DNA from: Modicisalibacter luteus DSM 23508
GTDB lineage: Bacteria > Pseudomonadota > Gammaproteobacteria > Pseudomonadales > Halomonadaceae
Assembly: GCF_000378505.1 (NCBI RefSeq)
Contig: NZ_KB899993.1
Span: forward strand, 246,828-310,827
Reading direction: 5' to 3'
Length of the DNA stretch: 64,000 nt
Below are positions 44,870-54,062 of this stretch, piece by piece (within the stretch, counting starts at the first letter, position 1; every line of letters starts with the position of its first letter). Under the pieces are notes generated by a model that saw only the letters and a program-made list of their open reading frames with translations, ran no database searches and was not told the origin of the DNA. A program made the position numbers and the translations under genes.

Positions 44870-45655
44870 CTAGGCGATCCGTGCCGTCTTGTTGGCAAGG
44901 GCGATGACTGCCACATTGACATGCTTGCGCTCGGTCAGCTGCCGGAACCAGTGACTCAGGTTGTCCTCCTTGCCTCCCGTGTATCGCACCATCGCCCGAG
45001 CGCCATGTACCAGCAACGTGCGCAAGTAACTGTCGCCACGCTTACTGATCCCCAGGAGTCGGTCGCGTCCGCCTGTACTGTGTTGCCGCGGTGTCAGGCC
45101 CAGTGAGGCGGCAAAATCACGCCCACGCTTGAAGGCCTGGGCATCACCCAGTGCGCTGGCAGTGATGATGCCGACACCCCGAAGAGTCATCAGGCGTTTC
45201 GCCAGCGGGTCAGTGTGAGCATGTCGCTCAATGCTCTCCGTGACCATGTCGATGCGATCGTCCAGGTGCCGCAGATCCTCAGCGAGACCAGCCAGCAGCA
45301 CGCGAAAGGCATCGGCCAGGCCGTTCTCGGCGTCTTCCAGCCAGCGTGGCAGGGCCGCTCGCAGCTGACCGATGCCAACTGGCGCCACCAGCCCATATTC
45401 ACCGACCAGTCCGCGAATTTGGTTCGCTTTGGCCGTGCGTTGATGAACCAGTTCTTCCCGAATGCGATGAGCGGCTTGGATGTCTTGTTGAGCCACCGTC
45501 TTGATCTTCACGAAGCGCATCCTCGATCGGCTCACGGCCTCACAGATGGCCTCGGCGTCGAGCCGGTCGTTCTTGTTGCTCTTGACGTAGGGCTTCACGA
45601 ACTGAGCCGCGATCAGCTTGACCTCATAGCCACGGACCTGAAGTTCACGCGCCCA
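44870..45655 (-). pseudogene. IS110-family transposase, C-terminal fragment
   Basis: Covers the transposase from WARELQVRGYEVK through KSNKNDRLDAEAICEAV (second catalytic aspartates) to the C-terminal serine domain (GVGIITASALGDAQ, GLTPRQHSTGGRDRL). The first 70 residues are missing: homology to the fragment at 33.6-33.9 kb stops at 45655. Confidence 0.88.
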
Positions 45656-45821
45656 GTTGGGGCAATTGTTATGGCCTTGGCCATCGCAGGCAACTGGCTA
45701 GCCAGTCGACGTTCGCTGGACAGGGCAGATAGCAGCCAGTCACAATCTGTGTAATAGTCCCTAGGACTCAGAGCGTCACAGTGTCGCTGCCACCTCGGCC
45801 AATGTCGTTGATGTTATACCT

Positions 45822-46376
45822 GTGCGTACCCGTTACATTGACGTCGGGGAGGGGCAGTGGGGAACAATCCTGCTGATGCACGGCATACCGACCTGGGGCT
45901 ACCTTTATCACGCCGTTATTCCCTGCCTTGCGGGTGCGGGTTATCGGGTCATAGCTTTAGATTTTCTGGGCCATGGCTGGTCCGATCGTCGCGACCGATT
46001 CAACCGGTCTTTTCAAGGCCAGGCGAGGGTGATCATTGGGCTTTTCTCGACGCTGGGACTTGAGCGCGTTGATGTCGTAGGCCATGCAACAGGTGGGGCT
46101 GTCGCCCTCATTCTGGCCATCGAGCATTCCGGGATCGTTGGTCGCTTGGCTATCTCAAATTCGGTCTGCTATGACTGGTTCGATGAGATGCTTGACTTGG
46201 GCCATCCTGGCTTTACCGTGCTGCCGAAACGATGGCTCGTTGAGCGAACTCATGCCTGGATCGAGAAGGCACGCCGTCTGGTGATGCACCACGACCGACA
46301 TGTTGAGGTATCAGAGGCCTGGGTCTGGCTAGCAGCGGGACGACAGCTGCTCAACCGGTTAACTCGCCTGGCCTGA
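45822..46376 (+). pseudogene. Chimera of an alpha/beta-hydrolase N-terminus and an IS5 transposase C-terminus
   Basis: Residues 1 to about 130 are an alpha/beta hydrolase of the haloalkane-dehalogenase-like type (LLMHGIPTWGYLYHAVIPCL, ALDFLGHGWSDR, VDVVGHATGGAVAL). The nucleophile position in GHATGG, normally Asp or Ser, is Ala. From about residue 131 the frame becomes an IS5-family transposase end (GFTVLPKRWLVERTHAWIEK, RRLVMHH, SEAWVWLAAGRQLL). The frame is open, so it may be translated, but no enzyme activity is expected. Confidence 0.75.
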
Positions 46377-46468
46377 TAATTTGTAAACACCCTCTTAGCG
46401 CGTGCCGCCTGCTTTGTCTTGGGGTGCAGCTTTCAGTGCCGCAGGCGGCCTCAGTCTTCGCTCTACCT

Positions 46469-46615
46469 TTATCGTCTTTCACTATCAACTTCTTGACCAA
46501 GTTGAGTCTGCAAACTCTGATTCACAACAGGCTTTTCGGACTCAGATAAAAACATCACCGACAAGCCAAATAGCAGGCCGGAAATCATCACGACCAACCC
46601 GATAAATCTCTTCAC
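46469..46615 (-). CDS. Small single-pass membrane protein, 48 residues
   Basis: A GTG start at 46615 follows AGGGAAGGGA. The product begins MKRFIGLVVMISGLLFGLSV, one membrane helix, then a polar Gln/Glu-rich tail ending DSERR. It shares its plan and leader style with the 54-residue gene at 25339-25503. Function unknown. The rest of 46377-46747 is non-coding. Confidence 0.5.
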   Translation of the reverse strand: MKRFIGLVVMISGLLFGLSVMFLSESEKPVVNQSLQTQLGQEVDSERR

Positions 46616-46747
46616 GTTATAATCCCTTCCCTAGGTTCTTGGTACGCAACATTGTTGTGAGGATTGCAGGGTTTTACTACTTTTGAATTATACACTTACC
46701 TCTTTTTTTAACCATAGACTTACAGGAACACACGGCGGCCTCACTGA

Positions 46748-47110
46748 CCAAGTGCAACATCTGACCCATCAGGTACGGTGTTGCCATGACCCATTGCTAC
46801 TGCCATCTCACCACTGAAGACCGAGCCGTCATCATAATGATGCGAGCCACGCATTCGATCAGGGCCATCGCCACTCATCTGGGCCGGGCATCAAGTACCG
46901 TGTCACGGGAACTCGCTCGCCATACGTTCGCCCCGTCAAGGGCTGGCGGGCTACCGGTATCGCTTGACGCGTCATTGGCCTCGTCTGCGCCCTAGGCTAC
47001 ATCCCGACGGGGAACTGTTCGAGCTGGTGGCCTATTTGCTGCGCAAGTACTGGTCTCATCCGCAAATAGCCCGCACATTGAAGGTCATGTTTCCTGATGG
47101 TACTCAGCTC
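46748..47110 (+). mobile_element. Truncated IS30-family element
   Basis: Left end CCAAGTGCAACA, then the start of the transposase (HLTTEDRAVIIMMRATHS, LGRASSTVSRELARHT). Compared with the complete element at 38.1 kb it has a short internal deletion and stops after FELVAYLLRKYW and TLKVMFPDGTQ, where an IS3 fragment begins. Confidence 0.82.
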
Positions 47111-47111
47111 C

Positions 47112-47280
47112 TGACGCAGGTGAGCGCCATCCTCGAAGGCCTTCAGGTAGACGTACTTATATTTCACGCTACGCCAGAGCCGCTCGACGAAATATTGTCC
47201 CGGTAGACGCCCTTTCCATCTATGCTGGTCAGGACGCCATGGGATTCCCGCACCCCGGTGAATGTCCGGATGATGAATTG
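47112..47280 (-). pseudogene. IS3-family orfB fragment
   Basis: Reads, on the minus strand, GVRESHGVLTSIDGKGVYRDN, then after a one-base deletion FVERLWRSVKYKYVYLKAFE, the region around the catalytic glutamate of IS3-type transposases. It differs from the IS3 pieces at 33.6 and 52.6 kb. Bordered by IS30 and methyltransferase scraps. Confidence 0.75.
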
Positions 47281-47281
47281 A

Positions 47282-47499
47282 CAGCCTTGGACCAGGATGA
47301 AACGGCGTTGGCCATTATCTTCGGCATTAAGTTTTGCAACAGCATATGCGGTAGTACCGGAGCCCGCAAAAAAGTCGAGAATTATATCTCCTGGCCTTGT
47401 AGCGATTCGCAATACTCGATCAACCAAACAAACAGGCTTTGGCGTATCGAAGGCTGTGAGTTCAAAATATAGATTGGGTTTCTTTTCGAGTTTCGCGGT
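47282..47499 (-). pseudogene. DNA methyltransferase (type III Mod-like) fragment
   Basis: About 70 codons: KPVCLVDRVLRIATRPGD, ILDFFAGSGTTAYAVAKLNA (the SAM-binding motif I) and GQRRFILVQ. This is the C-terminal part of an adenine methyltransferase such as a type III Mod subunit. Both ends are cut: an in-frame stop upstream, IS3 sequence downstream. Confidence 0.8.
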
Positions 47500-47659
47500 C
47501 TAGCCCCTTGTGCATGCTCATGAGTTCCTTATGTCCCAACAGCGAGCACAGGTCTCCCTGCCTTCGAAGCCTCTATTACGAGCCAGCATGATACCTATCG
47601 CCCTGTATAGGCGCACCTGAAGGTTTCTGCTAGCATTGACATCATACGGGGAGACTGGC

Positions 47660-47902
47660 ATGGCATCGATCACGATCCGTAATCTGGACGAGGAGTTGAA
47701 GACTCAGCTTCGCATGGAAGCGGCTAGGCATGGCCATTCCATGGAAGAGGAGGTCCGCATCATTCTGCGAAGTTCCCTGAACCAGCCTAAAACAAAAGGG
47801 CTAGGGACTCGCATACATGAGCGATTCGCAGACGTGGAAGGCATCGAGCTGGAAGTGCCGCCTAGGCCTGATAAGCCTCGTGACCCGGGCTTCGGCGCAT
47901 GA
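47660..47902 (+). CDS. FitA/VapB-type ribbon-helix-helix antitoxin
   Basis: An 80-residue antitoxin. The FitA-style N-terminus MASITIRNLDEELKTQLRM is a ribbon-helix-helix, followed by HSMEEEVRIILRSSL and a C-terminal toxin-binding tail. ACGGGGAG lies before the ATG. Its stop overlaps the toxin start by 4 bases. It binds and represses with the FitB/VapC PIN toxin; here the toxin is truncated, so the antitoxin has lost its partner. Confidence 0.88.
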   Translation: MASITIRNLDEELKTQLRMEAARHGHSMEEEVRIILRSSLNQPKTKGLGTRIHERFADVEGIELEVPPRPDKPRDPGFGA

Positions 47903-48171
47903 TTATCCTTGATACCAATGTGCTATTCGAGCTGATGCGGCCTGTGCCAGACGCTTGGGTTGTTGACTGGCTGGACAGGCAGGACGCTCTTTCCGTGACA
48001 ATTTCTGTTATTACGGTCGCTGAAATTCTCTATGGTATCGAACGCCTGCCCGACGGCAGGCGCAAGCGTAATTTCGCGACCATGGCAGCGGCAATGTTCG
48101 AGGAAGATTTCTCTGGCCGCATTGTATCGTTCGATAGCGAGGCTGCAGTTCATCACCAAAACAGCGCGTAA
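47899..48171 (+). pseudogene. FitB/VapC-type PIN toxin, 3'-truncated by an IS605-type element
   Basis: The PIN-domain start ILDTNVLFELMRP (first catalytic Asp) and TVAEILYGIE (catalytic Glu) are intact, up to GRIVSFDSEAAVHH. At 48157 the element end replaces the remaining third, which held the last catalytic acids, so the RNase should be inactive. The overlapping antitoxin is complete. Confidence 0.85.
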
Positions 48172-48258
48172 AGCATCGCCCACTCGGGCGGTGATATAAG
48201 CGCGCACCGCGCAGCGGTGCCTGTTGATAGGGTCACCTACCCCTGATATTTCTCCAGC
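48157..48258 (+). mobile_element. Left end of an IS200/IS605-family (TnpB-type) element
   Basis: The 90 bases 48157-48246 are identical to 63911-64000. The end contains two hairpins, CGCCC-ACTC-GGGCG and GCACCGC-GCA-GCGGTGC, as expected for the subterminal structures of this family. The flanking bases are TCAC here and TTAC at the other copy, fitting a TYAC target on the 5' side. Confidence 0.82.
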
Positions 48259-48600
48259 ATGACGAAACGTGCCTACAAAGAACGCTTTTATCCTACGCCA
48301 GAGCAGGCCGAGCTTCTGGCGCAGTCGTTCGGATGCGTGCGTTTCGTCTGGAACAATACGTTGGCATACCGCACCGAGGCGTATCAGCAGCGCGGCGAGT
48401 CGATATCGCATTCCGCAGCGGAAAAACGGCTGGTGGCCCTCAAAGTCGAGTATCCGTGGCTAAAGGACGTGTCCAGCGTCATCCTGCAGCAGGCGCTGCG
48501 GGATCAGAAAGCCGCCTTCGATAACTTCTTCAACTTCCAGATCAAGGCGCGCTATCCGCGCTTCAAGCGCAAGGACGGTCGGCAGTCGATCCGGCTAGGC
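48259..48600 (+). pseudogene. TnpB (IS605 family) N-terminal fragment
   Basis: About 114 residues of TnpB: KERFYPTPEQAELLAQSFGC, RFVWNNTLAYR, and FNFQIKARYPRFKRKDG, the family's N-terminal recognition region. TnpB is an RNA-guided DNA nuclease; the RuvC part is missing because an IS481 fragment takes over at 48600. Confidence 0.88.
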
Positions 48601-49132
48601 AGATGCTTGACGTCGACATGGACATCCCGGCTCATAGGCCTTGAAGGGCTTATGGGGTGACTGTTGAGCCGTCTTCTCCTGCTTTTCCAACGCCGCCAGG
48701 CTGGGCAGGCCTCGTCGTCTCAAGAGGCGTTGCAGCGCTGAACGTGAGAGGTCGGGGTGAAGAAACTCCTTTGCCACGACCAGCAAGTCATCGACGCTCA
48801 GACGCAGGTATTCGCGTAGGGCCACCACGATCTCTTCCTGGACGGAAGACAGCGTCGCGAGCAGGTTGTGTCGCGTGTGGGATCGGTCATGTTGCGAGCT
48901 GCGATAATGCCACCGAGCAATGGTAGGACACGAGACATGATAACGCCGAGCCAGCTCGCTATCACTGACCGAGGCGGGTGCCTGCTGGAGCTCCTTGCGG
49001 ATGCGCGGCGTGGTGGTCGCCGTCTTATGCAGTTGATATCCTTCTCGCTGCTCCTGGATGAATTGAGCAAGAGTTCACGCGCTGCCAGCAGAGGGTAGCT
49101 CCTACGGCTAATCTATCATCCGGCCTCTTACA
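48600..49132 (-). mobile_element. IS481-family element, truncated
   Basis: From the outer end TGTAAGAGGCCGG (49132) inwards, an IS481-type transposase N-terminus is encoded without a start codon: QREGYQLHKTATTTPRIRKE, SELARRYHVSCPTIARWHYR, LSRSALQRLLRRRGLPSLA. One extra base shifts DVHVDVKHLP near 48625; the element then ends at the TnpB fragment. A solo copy of the outer end lies at 33541-33564. Confidence 0.75.
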
Positions 49133-49273
49133 GCTAATGAGGGCTGCAGTATGGTTTCTGAATCTTGACAGGAGCCCTCATGACCGATCTTCCGTTCTCA
49201 TCGCTCAAGCAGCTCCCACCGGGGACAGGTTGCTCAGGACGTCATCGATGTCCAAGCCGGCGAGCACCAATCG

Positions 49274-49983
49274 GTGCCTCTGCTGTCTCGTGTTTTGATC
49301 ATCAATGCGGATCGCTACCGCAAGCCTCGTATACTTGACCTCCTGGGGTTACGTAACGACTACGTGATTGTTTGCGGACAAATCCGCTCGATGCATCAAT
49401 GGGGCCACTACTCACATCCCGAGGCAACCATCAAATGCCTGGTGTCACCCGAAGGGGAGTCAGCCACCGATACGACGTTGATGTTCCACGCCGGTACCCT
49501 GTTGGCAACGAACCCGCGTCTTCGCCACGTACCGTGGCTCATTGTCACGCAGGACCGTACCTTAAAATCGCTCCTTGCATGCTTGCAGCATCGAAAAGTT
49601 AGGACCTTGGGCTTATTACCACTGTACGAGGGGGGGCTGAGTGCGTTTCGGCCTATAAGGGAGCGGATGTCTCTGTTGTCGATTCTGAGTTCGAAGCCGA
49701 GGTATCACGAGCGGAACGCAGCATACGGCCAGGGTGCCCGCCAACCTAGCTGGGACATGAGCTTGATCGGCTCATCCGTGAGCAGGGCATGTCATATCCA
49801 GTCAAAGGGACGACCTTGCGAAAGGCCATTGAAGCTCAGCCGCGCTGCCTATCCAGAAAGTTTCATGAGGCCCTGACAGAATCACTCACACCCGGAAGAA
49901 CCGTCACCTCTTCGCTACGCAGGTTAGCCCTGCATAACGGCTTTTCTATCAGCAGTACGAAGGTGCTGGCGTTCAATGGATGA
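49274..49983 (+). pseudogene. Decayed PIN/NYN-like domain protein
   Basis: The first 120 codons look like a PIN-like nuclease domain (RVLIINADRYRKPRILDLL, then ATDTTLMFHAGTLLA, PWLIVTQDRTLKSLLACL). After about 49640 the sense moves to another frame, meets a stop, and returns as HELDRLIREQGMSYPVKGTT, RKFHEALTESL, which resembles a small winged-helix (LOTUS-like) tail. Several shifts, so a pseudogene. The family match is by pattern only. Confidence 0.45.
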
Positions 49984-50166
49984 AGGGTTGTCAGCTGCCA
50001 GACGCAAGCTCACCGTCCCGCATGCGGGACACTCGCAGTATTGCTGCTATACCAGACGTAGCATCCGCCGTTCTCTCGTGACAAGACACCGACCAGATAT
50101 ACCGTTATCATTTTTAAGCTACAAATAAACATGCCAGACCTAGATCCGTAATTTAGGAGAAGGCAT

Positions 50167-50307
50167 ATGCTCTTGGGTGCAAGGGCGTTTCGTGGGGTCA
50201 TCAGTGGCCGAAATGCCTGTCTGGAATACGCAGCCTATGCAGAGACGCTTCACGAAGGGAGCGGCCAAGACGGCTCAGCCAAGGACAACAAAAGCAGGAA
50301 ACGGTAA
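50167..50307 (+). CDS. Small hypothetical protein, 46 residues
   Basis: AGGAGAAGG directly before the ATG and a strong terminator 25 bp after the stop frame a tidy monocistronic unit. The product starts MLLGARAFRGVISG and ends in a basic KDNKSRKR tail. Not recognised. Confidence 0.5.
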   Translation: MLLGARAFRGVISGRNACLEYAAYAETLHEGSGQDGSAKDNKSRKR

Positions 50308-50331
50308 AGGTAAACCAGGGCAGGGACGCCC

Positions 50332-50370
50332 AGCCAAAACCCCAGCATGGATGCTGGGGTTTTGGCTTTT
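50332..50370 (+). terminator. Strong Rho-independent terminator
   Basis: A perfect 15-bp stem, AGCCAAAACCCCAGC with its complement (50353-50367), a 6-base loop and a T-run. Confidence 0.93.
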
Positions 50371-50646
50371 GAGGTACTCCGTTTGGCTACCTTCTCTCCG
50401 AGCGTAATCGCGAAGTACGATTGGTGACGGTTTTCGGCCTATCATTGTCAACTATTTATTACGTTCTTGGGTAGATATTGATCTAGGTTAATTAAAGCAG
50501 GTTAAAATTTTTTCACGCTAAACATTTGCTTAGCACAAGCCGATATCTTCAATACCTGTCGTAAGCCAGAGAATGCCTGGGTTCGTTGCTGCTCAACGAA
50601 GCAGACCCTTTGGTTGCGCAGGCCGATCCCTAGACGAGAAACAGAA

Positions 50647-52338
50647 ATGTACAACGGTATGAAAAATTTGACGGTTAAGGCGGGCTTAACGGCTGTGCTT
50701 GCACTGTTCACCACGCTGATTCTGCTCGTAGCAGCGCTTGGCTATCAATCCAGCAAACTGGGTGTCGGTTCGATAGACGAACTGAACCGAATCAATATCC
50801 AGCAACTGAACTCACTGAACCGCACCCAGGTAAATATCGCGGATACTCAATTGTTCTTTCTCAATCATCTGGATGCCTTGAATGAAGGGGACAAGGCAGC
50901 TGCGGCAACGTATCTGGAGAAAGCAGGCGAGGCGCTGCAGATGGCCCAGCAGCGTTTCGACACTTTCGTAGCTGCCCCCAAAACCGAGCAGGGCAAACCC
51001 TTTGCTGATGCAGTTGCGGTGGCTTTCTCCCAACTCATCACGAAAGGGCTGGCTCCACAGCACGAAGCGCTCGGGCGAAATGACGAAAATGCCTACAGAG
51101 CAGCAAAGCGAGAGGGGGACAGGCTCAACCTGGCGTATATCAAAGCCAATGAGGCCTTTATCGACTTCGCCAGGACACGTGGCGCAGACCTTCTGTCCGG
51201 ATACCGTTCGACTATCGATACCTATGCGTACATCGGTGTAGCTGCCTTGCTCCTGGTTGTCCTGAGTGTCGCCATGGTTCGGGTCGGCATGATGCGTGTC
51301 GTCATTCGTCCCTTGCAGGAAGCCGTGACACACTTCGAGCGGATTGCCCAAGGGGATCTATCGCGCAGGATCTCTGATCGAGGCCGTAACGAGATCGGCC
51401 AGTTGTTTGCTGCCATGAAGCACATGCAGACGGGGTTGTCCCAGACGGTTTCTGTGGTTCGAGACAGTAGCGGCTCTATCCATATCGGCACTCGTGAAAT
51501 CGCCAGCGGCAATACGGACCTCTCGTCTCGTACCGAGCAGCAAGCCGCCTCACTAGAAGAAACAGCGGCCAGCATGGAACAGTTAACAGCGACGGTTAAG
51601 CAGAACGCCGACAATGCGCGTCAGGGCAGTACCCTGGCTAGCGAGGCTTCCGCGACAGCAGAACGCGGTGGGGATGCCGTAGACCAGGTCGTTGTGACCA
51701 TGCGCGGCATTTCTGAAAGCTCAAGGAAGATTACCGACATCATCGGTGTTATCGATTCGATTGCCTTCCAGACCAATATTCTGGCGCTCAACGCGTCGGT
51801 CGAGGCTGCCCGGGCCGGTGAACAAGGCCGAGGATTTGCCGTTGTTGCGACAGAAGTTCGTAACCTGGCAAGCCGCAGCGCTGACGCTGCCAAGGAGATT
51901 CGCGCTCTCATCGAGACCTCGGCAAACCAGGTCGAGCAGGGCGCGACTCTGGTGGAGGGTGCAGGCCAGACGATGGATGACATCATGTCATCAGTGAAGC
52001 GTGTTGCGGATATCATGGATGAGATCTCGGCAGCTTCCCAGGAGCAGAGCGAAGGCATCGAGCAAGTCAATCAGGCTGTCTCGCAAATGGATGAAGTGAC
52101 TCAGCAGAATGCGGCACTGGTACAGGAGGCTGCTGCGGCCGCGTCCTCACTCGAGGAGCAGGCGGCCCAGCTTGAGTCGGCAGTCGCAATCTTCCGGCTA
52201 GCGGAAGGCGAGACACAGCACACCCGACAGGTGGCGGCCCCGGAGCGGGCGCCTGCACTTCCTTCACGCGTTTCGCAGCCAGTCGTTAGAAAGGCGCCTG
52301 CATCCCAGACCGCTGAACTTGAGTGGGAAGAGTTCTGA
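50647..52338 (+). CDS. Methyl-accepting chemotaxis protein
   Basis: A 563-residue transmembrane receptor. First membrane helix about residues 12-32, a periplasmic four-helix sensor domain to about 190, second helix about 193-215, HAMP about 217-268, then the signalling coiled coil with the conserved tip ([22 protein letters not shown], given as the family mark, near residue 375). The C-terminus EWEEF is the CheR/CheB tether pentapeptide, so it is a high-abundance, Tar/Tsr-like receptor. Ligand unknown. The ATG at 50647 is preferred; the ribosome site is weak. Intact and well kept amid IS debris. Confidence 0.93.
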   Translation: MYNGMKNLTVKAGLTAVLALFTTLILLVAALGYQSSKLGVGSIDELNRINIQQLNSLNRTQVNIADTQLFFLNHLDALNEGDKAAAATYLEKAGEALQMAQQRFDTFVAAPKTEQGKPFADAVAVAFSQLITKGLAPQHEALGRNDENAYRAAKREGDRLNLAYIKANEAFIDFARTRGADLLSGYRSTIDTYAYIGVAALLLVVLSVAMVRVGMMRVVIRPLQEAVTHFERIAQGDLSRRISDRGRNEIGQLFAAMKHMQTGLSQTVSVVRDSSGSIHIGTREIASGNTDLSSRTEQQAASLEETAASMEQLTATVKQNADNARQGSTLASEASATAERGGDAVDQVVVTMRGISESSRKITDIIGVIDSIAFQTNILALNASVEAARAGEQGRGFAVVATEVRNLASRSADAAKEIRALIETSANQVEQGATLVEGAGQTMDDIMSSVKRVADIMDEISAASQEQSEGIEQVNQAVSQMDEVTQQNAALVQEAAAAASSLEEQAAQLESAVAIFRLAEGETQHTRQVAAPERAPALPSRVSQPVVRKAPASQTAELEWEEF

Positions 52339-52366
52339 ACTATCCGTATTAGTTAGTTCTTGTTTG

Positions 52367-52397
52367 GCCCCGGCACTTTGCCGGGGCTATTGTTTTT
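52367..52397 (+). terminator. Terminator of the chemotaxis receptor gene
   Basis: 9-bp stem GCCCCGGCA/TGCCGGGGC with a 3-base loop, followed by TATTGTTTTTTT. Confidence 0.92.
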
Positions 52398-52570
52398 TTC
52401 CAGCACTTTCACTTTGCTGACCCAGGCTATGCCCTTCATGAAAGAGCAGGCTGCCAAGCAACAGCGAATCGAGGAGGCGGTCATCACTTGATAACTCAGG
52501 TACTGTGAAGACGAACGACAAGACTAACCATGGTCACGCAGAGATCTAGATATGATTTTAAATATTTTGA

Positions 52571-52824
<254 letters not shown>

Positions 52825-52911
52825 GACGAACCCCCGGCTCAGCTCCGCGGCCACACCGTGGGTGTCGATCAAGATGCCGTAGACATCGAGAGCCAGTACA
52901 CGCTTGCTCAT
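52825..52911 (-). pseudogene. HAD-superfamily (haloacid dehalogenase type II) N-terminal scrap
   Basis: 29 codons from an ATG at 52911: KRVLALDVYGILIDTHGV, the DxDGTL-like first motif of haloacid dehalogenases (here DVYGILID). The gene ends where the IS3 right end begins, so the insertion cut it. Confidence 0.65.
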
Positions 52912-53085
52912 GACTTCCGCCGCACCTTCGCTACAAACTTACTAGACTAGGTATGAATGTTTGTACCGTATAATATGCCTTGGTACACGCGAGTCTGGTT
53001 GCGACCCAGCGTAATGGTCGCAGCGCTGAGCGATAACTACTTAAATGAGAGATAATGCCAACAGCGTCTGACTCTTCTTGGTGCT

Positions 53086-54033
53086 TCAGGTCAGGCGGGG
53101 GTCGTCCGTCGGCGCTTGCTCAATGATGTGCATGGCATGCCAGACCTGGCTCGGTTGCGCGCCGTCCTGCTCGTAGTCGGCGCAGGTATCGTGGCGGATG
53201 AGTTCATAGGCGCGGCAGGTCACTTCTAGCCACCCCTCGCGCTGCGCGGTCTGCCAGCGTACGGGCACGCTTTGCCGGTGAGCATCGAGCCACCTGGCTT
53301 CGCCTTTCACCGTCACGCCGCCGCACATTCCCCGTTTTTCCAACCACATCAGAGCGGCGACCTGGGCGCATTGCTCCGGCGGTGTCAGCGTCGAATCGCC
53401 GCGATAGCAGGGCAGGTAGGGACGATCCTCGGCCTCGGCCTGCAACATTCGCGGGACATCGTCGTCGGTGAGGCGGCCGTACTTGCGTAGCGCCGGGAAG
53501 ACCATGACGCTAGCGGCGAGCCGACAGCCGCCCAGGTGGGAGCTCTCCCAAACATCAAAAGGGTATGAATGCTCCCGTGCTGCGCTAGCGAGTGCCTTAT
53601 AGCTGCGATAACCGAACTTGGCGCAGCATTTGTCCTTCTTTCCGTGAGTGCAGCAAAGAATCAGTGACCCGTTGACGCTTCCGGTTTGCCAGCGTTCGAG
53701 CGGTTTCCCATGGATGAAGGCGTGCAGTAGCTCGGCCAGTTCCTTCCTCTTCACGTCGTACGTTCGGCCCTCCGGCATCAGCACCAGCCGATGGTGATGG
53801 CTTGGCTGCTCCCGGCGATGTATCAGGTTGACTCGACGGCCGCCATCGGCGATGGCGCTGAGCAGGTTAAGTACCTCTTCCGGCATATCGCTGGCTTGGC
53901 GCAGGTTGCGCAGCCACTTGGCCCGCGGCCAGCTGACCAGCAGGTTGCGTGTGGCATGTGCGGCAGTGCCCACCAGTGGGTCGCCGATCTCGGCGCTCTC
54001 GATGGCACAGAATTGTCTGGAGGCGGCGGTCAT
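53086..54033 (-). CDS. Sucrase/ferredoxin-like thioredoxin-fold [2Fe-2S] protein
   Basis: A 315-residue Suc_Fer-like protein. The core has CCTHGKKDKCCAKFG and later ESSHLGGCRLAASVMVFP, the cysteine/histidine set of the thioredoxin-like ferredoxin fold. Such proteins carry a [2Fe-2S] cluster. It lies 29 bp downstream of a siderophore-type ABC ATPase and beside a Fur-type siderophore operon, so a cytoplasmic ferric-siderophore reductase or iron-release role is an attractive inference. Family clear, role inferred. Confidence 0.82.
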   Translation of the reverse strand: MTAASRQFCAIESAEIGDPLVGTAAHATRNLLVSWPRAKWLRNLRQASDMPEEVLNLLSAIADGGRRVNLIHRREQPSHHHRLVLMPEGRTYDVKRKELAELLHAFIHGKPLERWQTGSVNGSLILCCTHGKKDKCCAKFGYRSYKALASAAREHSYPFDVWESSHLGGCRLAASVMVFPALRKYGRLTDDDVPRMLQAEAEDRPYLPCYRGDSTLTPPEQCAQVAALMWLEKRGMCGGVTVKGEARWLDAHRQSVPVRWQTAQREGWLEVTCRAYELIRHDTCADYEQDGAQPSQVWHAMHIIEQAPTDDPRLT

Positions 54034-54062
54034 CGGCGACTCATTGGGCTATCGGGGCGGGG

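Noticed and set aside
45215..45754. 179-codon plus-strand frame
   Set aside because: Antisense of the IS110 transposase, which has clear family motifs on the minus strand.
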